Positions 46,600 to 57,325 of a DNA stretch of 64,000 nucleotides are shown one piece after another (the stretch's first letter is position 1; the number at the start of each line of letters is the position of its first letter). The DNA lies in NCBI GenBank assembly GCA_951213105.1, contig OX578139.1, positions 70,846,754 through 70,910,753 of the forward strand, written 5' to 3'. A program made the position numbers and the translations under genes. A model generated the notes under the pieces. It had not been told where the DNA came from. It saw only the letters and a program-made list of their open reading frames with translations, and searched no databases. The stretch comes from Amaurobius ferox. Taxonomy: Eukaryota; Arthropoda; Arachnida; Araneae; Amaurobiidae.

Positions 46600-47155
46600 A
46601 TACATAATGTATAAGGAAAGTATTGTGACGGGATCGAAAATTCGAATTCGACTTTTCAAAGGATGTGCACGTTTCAAGCATCCATGAACACGAATCAAAC
46701 GTTTTTAAGGCGATGTCTGTGTATGTGTTATGTGTGTGTGTAAGCCTGTGGAGATGTTATCTGCCGAACGAATGGAGAGATTCAAATGGAATTTGGTACA
46801 GAAATTACAATCAGTGAATACTGGAAGCCTAATGTTTTTTTAAAAGCAATCGCATGTTCAGAACCCCACTAAATTTTAGATTGAAATTTTGAAAAAATCA
46901 AAATCTTTAATAAAGTTTCCCAAATAGTCATTTCTTATGTAATTTTTCATTAGAGACCGATTGACACAAACTTTAGAACGCTAGCATGAACCGTTCTCGA
47001 GAAATTGTACATTTTTTAAATAAATTTATCAAAAAATCACATAACATAAAATAAAAGTATTAAGTATTCTGAAATATGCTCACTTTTCATATGTAATATC
47101 ATGCGATAAATTTGATGATATCATTCTCGTGGATCTAGCTTGTTTCATGCATGAG
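46600..47155 (+). repeat. Satellite-related sequence and dispersed repeat R3, copy 2
   Basis: ATAATGTATAAGGAAAGTAT and the following ATCGAAAATTCGAATTCGAC resemble the end of the satellite units (CCTATACATTACC...TTTTCGACATG...). The 46905-47155 part matches R3 copy 1 at 39665-39920. Confidence 0.6.
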
Positions 47156-47669
47156 AAGAGATATTTTGGATAATGCTTTAGTTGGACGCCAATTGTCATT
47201 TATCTGCTATAAGAATATCTTATTTCACCGTCCATAACCCTTGGCGAGATTTTGGAGGCGAATTTGGCCGAATGCCGCCAATTTGGCGACTTTTTTAAAA
47301 ATATAGCCAAGTTAACGAAATTGTTGCCAAATTGTTAAAAATGAAGACTAATTGATGAAAATGTAATATCTTGGGAATAATATAAGAATCTACGAGTACT
47401 GTAAGAATAACCTATTTTTTCGTATGTAACGTTAGGATAAAATTTTTGTGATGAATTTTCGGCACATCTCCAACTTGGTGACTTTTTAAATGTTAACAAA
47501 TTTAGAAAAATGTCACATAATTGATGAAAATTCGCCAAATTGATGAAACTGGCGCTGAATCAATGAACGACTAATTGACGAAAGTTATAAAGAACATATA
47601 TATAGCAAGGAGTAGGCAGAAAAATATGCAAATTGCAGGGTAGACGCAGTTCACTGAGTTATGTAAATG
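47156..47669. other. Spacer with short internal repeats
   Basis: Phrases such as AATTTGGC and TTGATGAAA recur irregularly (47270-47580), giving a slightly periodic look. No gene. The last part may belong to the left side of the Tc1-type element split by the LTR retrotransposon. Confidence 0.35.
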
Positions 47670-47674
47670 ATGTG

Positions 47675-48509
47675 TGTCATAAGGTAAAATTGTCCTTATC
47701 AAAAATTACCAGTATAGGACTTACCTATGATGCCGCCACTAAGGGTGGAGCATGTAAGCTCCCGGTTCTCAAGCTCGGAATACGAACACACGAAACATAA
47801 AGAAATACACATGCTTAATTGCTCAATTTATTTTAATATTTTACTTAATAGATATCTATTGTATCTGGAGTAACTATGCTATAATTAAATCAATTATTAA
47901 AAGACACATAATACTGACAATATTACATTAATATATATATTTACACACATAATGACTTTGACTTAAATTTCTTAAAAACAGTTTCCTTTAACAATTGATA
48001 AAGAATAGTTCTTATAGTTCAATATTTACGAACTCGTTCATATGGTCTACGCATACGAACTGGTATCAATTATTTTAATAATCGTTAAAGGTGTGCCTTC
48101 CGTGCTAATAGTGACAATTGAAAGTTGGTTACCTTTTCTCTTTGTGTTACGTGCATATTCGTGCTATTTCAATGATGTAGGAAAACCGTTACACATCTAA
48201 CTGCACTCGCTACCATTTTATTGCTCACCTTCTATAGACACTTTTCACAAACCCAAGAAAACATGATGCTGACTCGTTCGAAAGTTTTAAGTCGACTGGA
48301 GTTTTTTTGAATACGGCATTGGGGCGCTTTTTCTTTCCCCCATTCATTCCCTACCACATCTACCATTCGCTGTTGCTGCAGACGGGGATGACCACTGTTT
48401 ATATATGCATTTGTTGTGATTGGCTCCCTCTGCAGCATTTAGATAGTTCATTATTTAGGTTGGCATTTGTAATTGGGGTGGAAACATGTAATACAAATAT
48501 TGTGTTACA
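47675..48509 (-). repeat. 3' LTR
   Basis: Equal in length to the 5' LTR. Differences seen by eye are single substitutions near 47991, 48042, 48297, 48308 and 48462. It carries the same TATA box and AATAAA as its partner. Confidence 0.95.
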
Positions 48510-48526
48510 TGATATCCCCCCTTGCA
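48510..48526 (-). promoter_or_regulatory. Polypurine tract
   Basis: Directly upstream of the 3' LTR on the minus strand the sequence reads GCAAGGGGGGATATCA. Such a purine run next to the 3' LTR is the usual primer site for plus-strand DNA synthesis. Confidence 0.7.
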
Positions 48527-51225
48527 GAGAGAAAACTTCAACACACGGTAAACATTGCACTGAATACATATGTGTACACATTGCGGCCACTGTGGAAATG
48601 TTGCTTTGATCCACTGCACATATATCTGTCACAGAAATGCAGATCACCGCATGTAAGACACACTATATTGTAATATTGACATACATATATCGGTGCATTA
48701 CAACCGACATGTCACTAAAATGAAGGAACTCACTGTTCGGAATATACACCATATCGTACTTGGTAACACATATACTGCTGCACATGAAGAAATTATTACT
48801 GTTCGGAAGACACCTTATTGTCACATGGAATTATCATGATCACGGAAGACACCTTATTGTCACATGGAAGGCACACTATTGATCTTATAAGCATATATTT
48901 TTTGTATCACGGAAGAATGAGTCACCATCCTGTGACTTAACTTTCAAAGTTCCGGTACTTCAATATTTATATTTTCATTATGTTGCTTAGTACAGTCTAT
49001 TGTACACTTCACATGAAGACTATATCATAATTGTTATTTGCATTTCTATTTCTATACAAGTTCACAACATTACATTAAACTATACGCAATTCATTACCTT
49101 GATTTCTCATTTTCACAGACGTAAATAATTTTTAGACAATTTTTTAGCTGTATATATTTTTTATTTGTTATAATGAATAACATATTATATATTTTTGTGT
49201 GTATAAATCATGGCTATTTTGAACCCCATATTTATATCATATTACATCGCGGCATTTAAAATATCAAATATATATACTCATTTCGCAACTCCAAAATACT
49301 GTGCATCTCACAATACGCACTTTAAATTTCCTCTTCCGCTGCCCTTTCGTGTGTAACAACTGCGCGGGAGGAAGGGAGAAAAGAAAAAAAGAAAAAATTC
49401 TCTTGACCCGTAGCTTTCCTCTGTTCCCCTCAACGCGTTTCCATGACAATTGCGAATCTGTTGACCCCGACGGCGACCCTGAATGAGTGTCTTCATTGTT
49501 TGCAGAGCGCAAACTTACGTAAAAGGGATTTTAACTGCCTTTTGCATGTATCGCTAAAGATTTAAATCGTTATCGTGCAACTTTGGCGGTATCCTCTTCT
49601 CAAGCGCGGGCTTTTGACTTTGTATTGTCCGATCTTGACGGCTTACGCTCAACATTGAAGTGAGAGGTTTTACGTGTATCCTTTTAAGGAATTTAATTAC
49701 AGTTATATTTTATGTGTATCATATTATATATTTATTTTACATATGTTGTTATTAATTCTATTTAATTTAATATATATATATATTTTTTTATTATTATTAT
49801 TATCTTATGACCTTAACACAGATCTGACTGTTAACTACCCATGATTTTAATTTCATGTACTCTTAATTCATTGGATTCCTTTATTTATATGTAGTATTAT
49901 ACATATACTATGCTTTTGTTATGTTATTGATATAACTGACTTTATGTTCCCGTTTCAGCATAAATTTACATATTTATTTATTTAAATATAATTCTTTCAT
50001 ATTTAATTTTATCTGTTATTTCTTTTTTATTTACTGTGATGTCTAATTAATGCAATAATTTATTAATAATACTCAATCATTTATCATTTACATACAAATC
50101 AATGTATTTTCCTAAAGTATTTTATTTTTATATACCTGCCGGTATTTTTAACTAACTATAATTGCCTGCAATTATAATTTTAAATTTTGATACATTGCTT
50201 GTATGCTTACAACAGAAATTTTTTCGTATTATTCTCGTACTATGCAGGGGAGATTTTCTCCGATGTTTATTTTTAGCCTGGATATTTACTTTGAAGGGAA
50301 CTTACGCTGACTGTGAAGGATGGGAAACTACTCTTACTTCTTCAAGTTTATTAATCCATTTATGTAATTAACTTTTATTTTGTTTTATAGATTGCGTGTT
50401 TTTGTAAAAGGTCTGTATACACTATTTATGCAATATATATTTATTAGTTTACTAATTATTATTTATATCAGCTGTGACTGTTATTTTTGACTTAAAATTT
50501 TATTTATTTATTTATTTATGATTTTGCTTTTATTCTGTCAGCTTTTTATAAACTATTAATTAATAATTTTATGATTTTGAATATCCTGTACTTGCATTTA
50601 CCATGTTCCATGACTTTATTTTGAATTTTATTAATTATGTTATACTATTTTTTCAAGACCTGCACAAGAAAAGGAAAAAAAAAGAAAAGATATCGTGAGG
50701 AATTCCATTCCATGCCTGCCATTATAGAAAGACCTGATAAATTTTGATGTTCACTACTGTTATTCCATTTTTTGTTTTTCAAGCAAGACAAATTACAAGT
50801 AAGTGACATTTAATTATCTCTCTCCTTCTTTCTTCTAACACCTTAGTTTATTTTATTTTAGAACATTGAGGGGTATTGTATGTATTTTTTTTAACACTTC
50901 TACATATTTTTTCTGATATTTATTGCTCTATTCATAAGTTATGTATCCATACATAAATGTTTATTTATTACCTATATTTTTTGTTTTAACCTCATATTTA
51001 CAAAATCCTCATATTTATTTTACAAAAATATTATCCTCATATTAATTTTACAAATATATTATCATCATATTTATTTTACAAACTACCTTTATTTAATTAT
51101 TAAGTTTTAAAATTATACATTTAATGCCTTCATTACCGTTACACTAATATAACATATTTTGCGTTTTCGCACCTATAATTTTCATATTACATTTTTATAA
51201 TTATATATTATTTTGCTTTCGAATA
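48527..51225 (-). other. Noncoding region between pol and the 3' LTR
   Basis: About 2.7 kb without a frame longer than about 80 codons and without envelope features. It is very AT-rich, apart from a GC-richer island near 49330-49480. Other gypsy-type elements may hold env here; either env was never present or only unrecognisable sequence remains. A local repeat ACACCTTATTGTCACATGGA occurs twice near 48809 and 48850. Confidence 0.6.
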
Positions 51226-54200
51226 CTATTTTTTGCGTGTCCTCAGATTATAACGTCTAAGACTCCCATCATTTGGATTAATGGCGTTATATTCTTTGTT
51301 TACATGCGATTGACTTCTGTCAATAGTTCGCCGTGTTTGTTTATTTTGTAAATACTTTTTACGCGGTTCTGCTTTATATAATTTATTCGCGTGAACAACT
51401 ATCCATTTTTTATTTGGATCGTACATAGGCGTGATAGCGTAATTATTGTTACGGATCACCTTTACGATGCGAAATGGTCCTTGAAATTTTTTTTGTAATG
51501 CTGTGGTGGGTCTCAGGTTTTTTAAGTACACAATTTGACCTTTTAATAATTTCGGCTGTCTAACTCTTCTAAAAATTCTTTCTTGGCGACTTTGGGCTTG
51601 AATTTGTTTTCGTTTTGTATATCTATTAATTTTTTCCGCTAAAGTAAGTGCTTCACTGACCTCATTATCATATTCAGTTTGAGTTAAAATCGGACTGTCA
51701 TCAGGGTCCGCTATTTCCAGATTATTTTCTCCGGGTAATTTCAAATCTCTGGTAAGAAACAAAATAGCGGGACTGTGGTCTATATTTGCGCTGGGTGTTG
51801 CATTATGAAATAATTTTACATATGGCAAGACTTTGTGCCAATTAAATGTTTGGTCAGCCATTGCTGCCAAAGAATTTTTTATTCCCAAGTGACTTCTTTC
51901 TAAAATTGCATTTGAGCTGGGTTTGTAAATTGACGTATATTTGAGTTTTATACCATGTTGCTCTGCGAATTTTTTAAATTCTTCGCTTTTAAATTGCCTC
52001 GCGTTATCTGTCAGCAGCCACATAGGAACTCCATTTTGAGATATATAGTTAGTTAGGACCTGTAAAACACTCGCAGTTGTAATATTTCTCACGGGTACTG
52101 CCTCCAGGAATCTCGAGTAATGGTCTATCATCGTTATGATGTACTCGTGCTGTCCGTTACTTCTCGGTAGCTTCCCTACAATGTCTAATGCCACCGTGTA
52201 ATTTTGTTTACATGGACGTGGCACACGTTGTAATGTTATAGGTCTTATAGCCTTATTTTTGTAACATAAACATGCATCACATGATGCGCAAAAATTTTTT
52301 ACATCACTGTATGCCCCTTTCCAGAAATATTTTCTATTCAGATCTTGATAGGTTTTTTCTACTCCAAAATGTGGTGTATGAGCTAACTCAATAACTGCAA
52401 ATTTTAGACTGTGAGGTATTAGAATTCTGTCGTTTTGCATAGGATTTCTGATATATCTAGCAGTTTTTATCATAATTAATCCCGTATTTACATCTTTATA
52501 GTATTTATTTGCATATTTTGGCTGCTTAGATTTTGCTTTCAGTCCGTTAATAATTTTCTTTATCTCTCTATCTTTTGCTTGCTCTTCTAAAATTTTGGCT
52601 ATTGTTATAGCGCTGTCATTAGCAATAATGTTATTTATTAATTTAGTCTTAGTTTTTTCAGAAAAAATTTGTCGCGACATAAAATCACTGGGATTATCTT
52701 GTCCTTTAATGTATTTTATGTCAAAAGAATATTGTTGTAAATTTAATAACCATCTTGCGATTAAATCAGAATTTTGATTTTCTAACTGAATAAAATGTGT
52801 CAATGCTTTAGAATCGGTCAAAACTGTAAAGTGCGTACCATATAAAAAATCTTTGAAATGTATTATAGCGTCGTGAATTGCTAGCAATTCTAGTTTCATG
52901 CTCGGATATTTCTTTTCACTGTCTGAAAGTTTCCTGCTATAATACTCGATAGGATGAAAATTTCCTTTCACTGATTGAAGTAAAATTCCTGACGCGGCTA
53001 CTTTTGAACAGTCAGTCGACAAAAAGAACGGCTTTGACATATCAGCTGCCCTGACTACCGGTTTCGATAAAATCGCGTTTTGCAATGTTACAAACGCTTC
53101 TCCGCATTTCTCCGTCCATATAAATTTCTTATCTTTCTTTGTTAACTCAATTAATGGATTGCATAGTTCAGAAAAATTTTGTATGATCTGCCTGAAGTAA
53201 TTACATAAACCTAAAAATGATTTTACTGTCGTTGGCACAGGGAAATTCGTTATTTTTTGTACATTATCATCTGAAGGTGTTATGCCTTCCTTACTTATCG
53301 TAAATCCTAGAAATTTAATATTCTCTTTACACATTTGTAATTTTGAAGGGTCAATGGTTAAACCAAATTTACCTAATCTCGAAAATACCGTTTTTAATTT
53401 CTCCAACATTTTCTCGAATGAATTTGCGGCAATTACAATATCATCTAAATAAAATTCAATTTTCTGATCTTTTAAGTCTCCTAAGCATTTCATCATTAAT
53501 AAAGAAAAATATGCTGATGAGTTTTTTGCCCCAAAAGGTAATCTATTAGGTCTATACGAGCCATCATTTGTTATGATATTTAATCGTAAACTATCCTCCG
53601 GTTTGATTTTTATTTGAAAAAACGCGGACTTTAAGTCTATCACCGTGTACAATTTGTGGCCTGCGATGTTGTGCAGAATGTCGCTAATTTTACCAATATT
53701 TATGGGTAGTAATTCGGTAATCTGATTCAGCAATCTATAATCAACGGCTAAACGATACTTTTGTACTTTATCTGTATGACTATTGTTCAAATTGCTTTTT
53801 TTCTTAATTAATAGGCATGGGAAGGCGTAGTTACTGGTAGACTTTTCAATTATTCCTGCTTCACACAACTGTTTTATTTCACTTTGGAGTACAGGTTTTA
53901 ACATTTTTGGCAAGGGATAAGGTTTACATTGAATTGGGTATTGGTGTAGTAAATTAAATTCCGGTACTATTTCTTCCGTCATTCCCAGCGTTTTATATGA
54001 TTTCGAAAATACATCATAATTTTGTAAAAGTAATTTAAGCAATGTATGTTTTTCATTTTCTTGTAGATGATCCAGTTTAAAATCTTGCGGTGTTAATTCC
54101 GCTTTTCGTAAAGCTGAAATGTCCATTTTTTGTGGGTTATTTAAACTCTCTATATTATTGACCTGTAAAATTTTATCCTCATTATGTTTTTCTTCAAAAA

Positions 54201-55062
54201 TTTCAAATTGCGGTGTGACAGTTCCGACAATCATATTTTTATTAAGTTGAATTTCTTCTTCTGTTTTGTTTGTTAAAAGAGTAGAAATAAATTTTCTATT
54301 ATTTACATAATGTAAAGAATACTCAACGTGTAAATCTTTTAATGAATTTGTAATATTTAACAATACTTCCTTGTCCTCAAAATAGTTTTCATTTAATTTT
54401 AATTTTATTGATTTTGTTTCTTGAGGGAGTAATTTAATTTTATGCGCTAAGCTTGCATTTAAGCATTGAATATGTTCAACTCTTGTATTATTATTTTCTG
54501 GTTCCTGTGCTTTCTTCTGATTTTTGTTTTTAAATGGGATAGATATGGATTCTTTGACAAACTTTAATATTAATTTATTTGTGTCAATTATGGCATGATG
54601 ATTTTTGAGAAAGTCAAATCCTAAAATTATTTCATAAGGTGTGTTGTTTAATTGTTTAGTTATAAAAAATGAATTTTTGCATCTTTTGTTTTCAATTTTA
54701 AAGCTGAAGCTTATGCATTTTGAGAATTGGATGTTTTCCTTGGTCATGGTTTGGATTTTTACTTGTCTAGATAAATAGTTAATTTTAATTTTATTTTTGA
54801 TTTTTTGAAATATTTGATCTGATAATAAACTGACACTTGCGCCACTGTCTATGAGAGCCACTGTTTTTATGTTCTCTAAATTTACGTTGATCATTGGCAG
54901 TGCGTCACTCTGTCCATACGTTGAATTCAGTAAATGTTCATTTAAATTTTGTGCATCCTTATTAATTTTGCTTGCAATTTTATGGGATCTCGAATCCTTA
55001 TTTGATGCCTTATAACTTCCCATTTGTCTTTTATTTCGAGGTCCCTTTCTTAGTTTAAATAT
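51226..55062 (-). CDS. pol: Pol polyprotein of the Ty3/gypsy-type element
   Basis: The frame is open from 55062; the first ATG, at 55023, gives 1265 codons. Positions from that ATG: aspartic protease DSGAS (59-63); reverse transcriptase with RLAVDYR and YLDD (~525); RNase H with LSTDC (~669) and TDSKAL; integrase zinc finger with HTPHF...CASCDAC; integrase core with Asp in ALDIVG (~945), Asp in LLTDNA (~1004) and Glu in NAILERS (~1041), the D,D-35-E pattern; a GPF module (FQGPFRIV, ~1180). No chromodomain. It is in the -1 frame relative to gag and overlaps its last codons, so it is probably made by frameshifting. All catalytic residues looked for are present and no stop interrupts it. Confidence 0.95.
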   Translation of the reverse strand: MFKLRKGPRNKRQMGSYKASNKDSRSHKIASKINKDAQNLNEHLLNSTYGQSDALPMINVNLENIKTVALIDSGASVSLLSDQIFQKIKNKIKINYLSRQVKIQTMTKENIQFSKCISFSFKIENKRCKNSFFITKQLNNTPYEIILGFDFLKNHHAIIDTNKLILKFVKESISIPFKNKNQKKAQEPENNNTRVEHIQCLNASLAHKIKLLPQETKSIKLKLNENYFEDKEVLLNITNSLKDLHVEYSLHYVNNRKFISTLLTNKTEEEIQLNKNMIVGTVTPQFEIFEEKHNEDKILQVNNIESLNNPQKMDISALRKAELTPQDFKLDHLQENEKHTLLKLLLQNYDVFSKSYKTLGMTEEIVPEFNLLHQYPIQCKPYPLPKMLKPVLQSEIKQLCEAGIIEKSTSNYAFPCLLIKKKSNLNNSHTDKVQKYRLAVDYRLLNQITELLPINIGKISDILHNIAGHKLYTVIDLKSAFFQIKIKPEDSLRLNIITNDGSYRPNRLPFGAKNSSAYFSLLMMKCLGDLKDQKIEFYLDDIVIAANSFEKMLEKLKTVFSRLGKFGLTIDPSKLQMCKENIKFLGFTISKEGITPSDDNVQKITNFPVPTTVKSFLGLCNYFRQIIQNFSELCNPLIELTKKDKKFIWTEKCGEAFVTLQNAILSKPVVRAADMSKPFFLSTDCSKVAASGILLQSVKGNFHPIEYYSRKLSDSEKKYPSMKLELLAIHDAIIHFKDFLYGTHFTVLTDSKALTHFIQLENQNSDLIARWLLNLQQYSFDIKYIKGQDNPSDFMSRQIFSEKTKTKLINNIIANDSAITIAKILEEQAKDREIKKIINGLKAKSKQPKYANKYYKDVNTGLIMIKTARYIRNPMQNDRILIPHSLKFAVIELAHTPHFGVEKTYQDLNRKYFWKGAYSDVKNFCASCDACLCYKNKAIRPITLQRVPRPCKQNYTVALDIVGKLPRSNGQHEYIITMIDHYSRFLEAVPVRNITTASVLQVLTNYISQNGVPMWLLTDNARQFKSEEFKKFAEQHGIKLKYTSIYKPSSNAILERSHLGIKNSLAAMADQTFNWHKVLPYVKLFHNATPSANIDHSPAILFLTRDLKLPGENNLEIADPDDSPILTQTEYDNEVSEALTLAEKINRYTKRKQIQAQSRQERIFRRVRQPKLLKGQIVYLKNLRPTTALQKKFQGPFRIVKVIRNNNYAITPMYDPNKKWIVVHANKLYKAEPRKKYLQNKQTRRTIDRSQSHVNKEYNAINPNDGSLRRYNLRTRKK
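55050..55062 (-). promoter_or_regulatory. Probable -1 ribosomal frameshift site TTTAAAC
   Basis: On the minus strand the last gag codons are TTA AAC TAA preceded by T, giving T TTA AAC, a canonical X XXY YYZ slippery heptamer (55053-55059) in the correct gag phase. The pol frame is in -1 and is open from 55062, just before the heptamer, so slippage would join Gag to Pol. A downstream structure was not established by eye. Confidence 0.8.
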
Positions 55063-56183
55063 TCATTATTCTGATATTGCCTATGATTGCTTTCATAATG
55101 TGGTCCATTATTCTGATATGATCTTCTGTTATTACTTTGAAATTGTCTGTTGTTATTTCCTGCACGCCGCCGTATTCCCCGGTTATTTATGAAATTACCT
55201 CTTCTGAAATTCGCCCTACTATAATGTGCATAATTATTTTGATTAGTGGGTCTTTGTTGATAATTGGTGGTTTCTTGACTGCTGTTTTCATTTGTGAATG
55301 CCCTTTTTAAATTATGTTGAACTTTTTGAAGCGTAAAGCATTCTGACATCCAGTGATTGTTGCGACCGCACGCTATACAGAATTTCTGTGGCGGCTTTTC
55401 TGCAGTATTTTCAGTTTTTACATGATTTATTTCCACATTCTCAATTATTTTATTTTCTACTTCAATATTATTTACACAATCACTATCTTCCTCCAATGCG
55501 GATTCTATTACCTCAGCTATTTTCACTGCTTCGTCAAAGGTTTTCGGGTCATTTTTTTTTATTTCTGTTCTTAAATCTTCTCTGACTATCTGTAAAAATT
55601 TGGTGAGTTTAATTTTCTCTATAATTTTTTGTACATTTGCATCAATTGTTCCGTCTATCTCCAAAAATATTATCGCCTGGTTTTCGATTTCTTGTGCAAG
55701 CTCCTTAATTGTCATATTTGGTAAATGTTTCAGATTGTTAAAATTGTTATGTTTTTGCACTAATGTTTGTTTCCTTTCAAATTTGTTTTTTAATAATTCC
55801 ATGAATTTTTCATATGATTTTTCTTTTTGCAGAGCAATATTTTCAGCTAGAAATTGTTGAGCCTTTCCCTTTAATCTTGATTTGACAATTATAATTTTCT
55901 CTTGTTCGGACCATGATGTTAAATCCGCTATTTCCTTAAATTGTATGGTAAAAAAATTGACATTATTTTCCTTTTGCCCATCAAATGATGGCAACATCTG
56001 CATAATTGGCAACGATGTATTTTGCTGCGCTTGATTTGAGGGCATCTGTGCATGGACCGCGTTATTTGTTACAGCCGAATTATCTGTTATACTGCTATTT
56101 ACATTTACCTCCTGCTGCATATTGTTAATCGGAGGATCTTGCCTCGCTCTTTTATTTGAATGCCTAGTTTTATTCGGCGCCAT
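55050..56183 (-). CDS. gag: Gag protein of the Ty3/gypsy-type element
   Basis: 377 codons starting at the ATG at 56183. The middle (about residues 65-200) has the helical pattern of Ty3/gypsy capsid proteins, with a QFKEIADLTSWSEQEKIIIV segment. A single zinc knuckle, CIACGRNNHWMSEC (C-x2-C-x4-H-x4-C), lies near residue 275. The tail is rich in Asn, Arg and Gln (NRR, QFQSNNRR), suited to binding nucleic acid. It would form the particle that packages the element's RNA. The stop TAA directly follows the slippery heptamer. Confidence 0.93.
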   Translation of the reverse strand: MAPNKTRHSNKRARQDPPINNMQQEVNVNSSITDNSAVTNNAVHAQMPSNQAQQNTSLPIMQMLPSFDGQKENNVNFFTIQFKEIADLTSWSEQEKIIIVKSRLKGKAQQFLAENIALQKEKSYEKFMELLKNKFERKQTLVQKHNNFNNLKHLPNMTIKELAQEIENQAIIFLEIDGTIDANVQKIIEKIKLTKFLQIVREDLRTEIKKNDPKTFDEAVKIAEVIESALEEDSDCVNNIEVENKIIENVEINHVKTENTAEKPPQKFCIACGRNNHWMSECFTLQKVQHNLKRAFTNENSSQETTNYQQRPTNQNNYAHYSRANFRRGNFINNRGIRRRAGNNNRQFQSNNRRSYQNNGPHYESNHRQYQNNEYLN

Positions 56184-56443
56184 GATTTAATACACTGTTA
56201 TACACTTCTGACTATATACTAAATATCTATACTAATACATACAATATATACACAATAATACAATACATATTTAAATTATCATTTTCATGCATATTCCTAT
56301 CATTATACTGAGTTACATCTCATTATTGAATTCATTATTAAATTCATTATTAAATTCACTATTATATTCAAACTCATTATTAAATTTAAATTTTGTCTTT
56401 TATTTATATTTTTACTTTCTCTTATTCAAATCATAATTCTCTC

Positions 56444-56467
56444 CGAGCTTGACCACATACGGCACCA
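56444..56467 (-). promoter_or_regulatory. Candidate primer binding site
   Basis: On the minus strand, about 19 nt after the 5' LTR, the leader reads TGGTGCCGTATGTGGTCAAG. A start with TGG is expected for pairing with the CCA end of a tRNA. The tRNA was not identified, and the distance from the LTR is longer than usual. Confidence 0.4.
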
Positions 56468-56485
56468 ATTCGCGCGGCGACATCA

Positions 56486-57320
56486 TGTCATAAGGTAAAA
56501 TTGTCCTTATCAAAAATTACCAGTATAGGACTTACCTATGATGCCGCCACTAAGGGTGGAGCATGTAAGCTCCCGGTTCTCAAGCTCGGAATACGAACAC
56601 ACGAAACATAAAGAAATACACATGCTTAATTGCTCAATTTATTTTAATATTTTACTTAATAGATATCTATTGTATCTGGAGTAACTATGCTATAATTAAA
56701 TCAATTATTAAAAGACACATAATACTGACAATATTACATTAATATATATATTTACACACATAATGACTTTGACTTAAATTTCTTAAAAACAGTTTCCTTT
56801 AACAATCGATAAAGAATAGTTCTTATAGTTCAATATTTACGAACTCGTTCATATGGTCTACTCATACGAACTGGTATCAATTATTTTAATAATCGTTAAA
56901 GGTGTGCCTTCCGTGCTAATAGTGACAATTGAAAGTTGGTTACCTTTTCTCTTTGTGTTACGTGCATATTCGTGCTATTTCAATGATGTAGGAAAACCGT
57001 TACACATCTAACTGCACTCGCTACCATTTTATTGCTCACCTTCTATAGACACTTTTCACAAACCCAAGAAAACATGATGCTGACTCGTTCGAAAGTTTTA
57101 AGTCGAATGGAGTTTTTTTTAATACGGCATTGGGGCGCTTTTTCTTTCCCCCATTCATTCCCTACCACATCTACCATTCGCTGTTGCTGCAGACGGGGAT
57201 GACCACTGTTTATATATGCATTTGTTGTGATTGGCTCCCTCTGCAGCATTTAGATAGTTCATTATTTAGGATGGCATTTGTAATTGGGGTGGAAACATGT
57301 AATACAAATATTGTGTTACA
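56486..57320 (-). repeat. 5' LTR
   Basis: Starts TGTAACACAA and ends CCTTATGACA on the minus strand. A TATA box (CATATATAAAC, about 57208-57218) lies roughly 105 bp from the start, and AATAAA signals occur farther on (near 56640). Promoter use is inferred from these. Confidence 0.95.
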
Positions 57321-57325
57321 ATGTG

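Larger units (their letters stand above)
47670..57325 (-). mobile_element. Complete Ty3/gypsy-type LTR retrotransposon
   Basis: Two 835-bp LTRs (47675-48509 and 56486-57320) with TG...CA ends are bracketed by the 5-bp target duplication ATGTG (47670-47674 and 57321-57325). Order on the minus strand: 5' LTR, leader, gag, pol (protease, reverse transcriptase, RNase H, integrase), a 2.7-kb noncoding stretch, purine tract, 3' LTR. Integrase after RNase H places it in Ty3/gypsy (Metaviridae). The frames are unbroken and the LTRs differ at only about five places found by eye, so it is a young insertion and may be competent. Confidence 0.95.

Noticed and set aside
48307..48609. 100-codon frame and its near-duplicate at 57130
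   Set aside because: Both lie in the two LTRs on the non-coding strand; the duplication is due to the LTR repeat.
49264..49512. Possible env fragment downstream of pol
   Set aside because: No signal peptide, fusion or membrane pattern; short and composition-driven.
51226..55023. Assignment of the LTR element to copia or BEL/Pao types
   Set aside because: Integrase lies after RNase H, excluding copia, and the single zinc knuckle, YLDD reverse transcriptase and GPF module fit Ty3/gypsy better.
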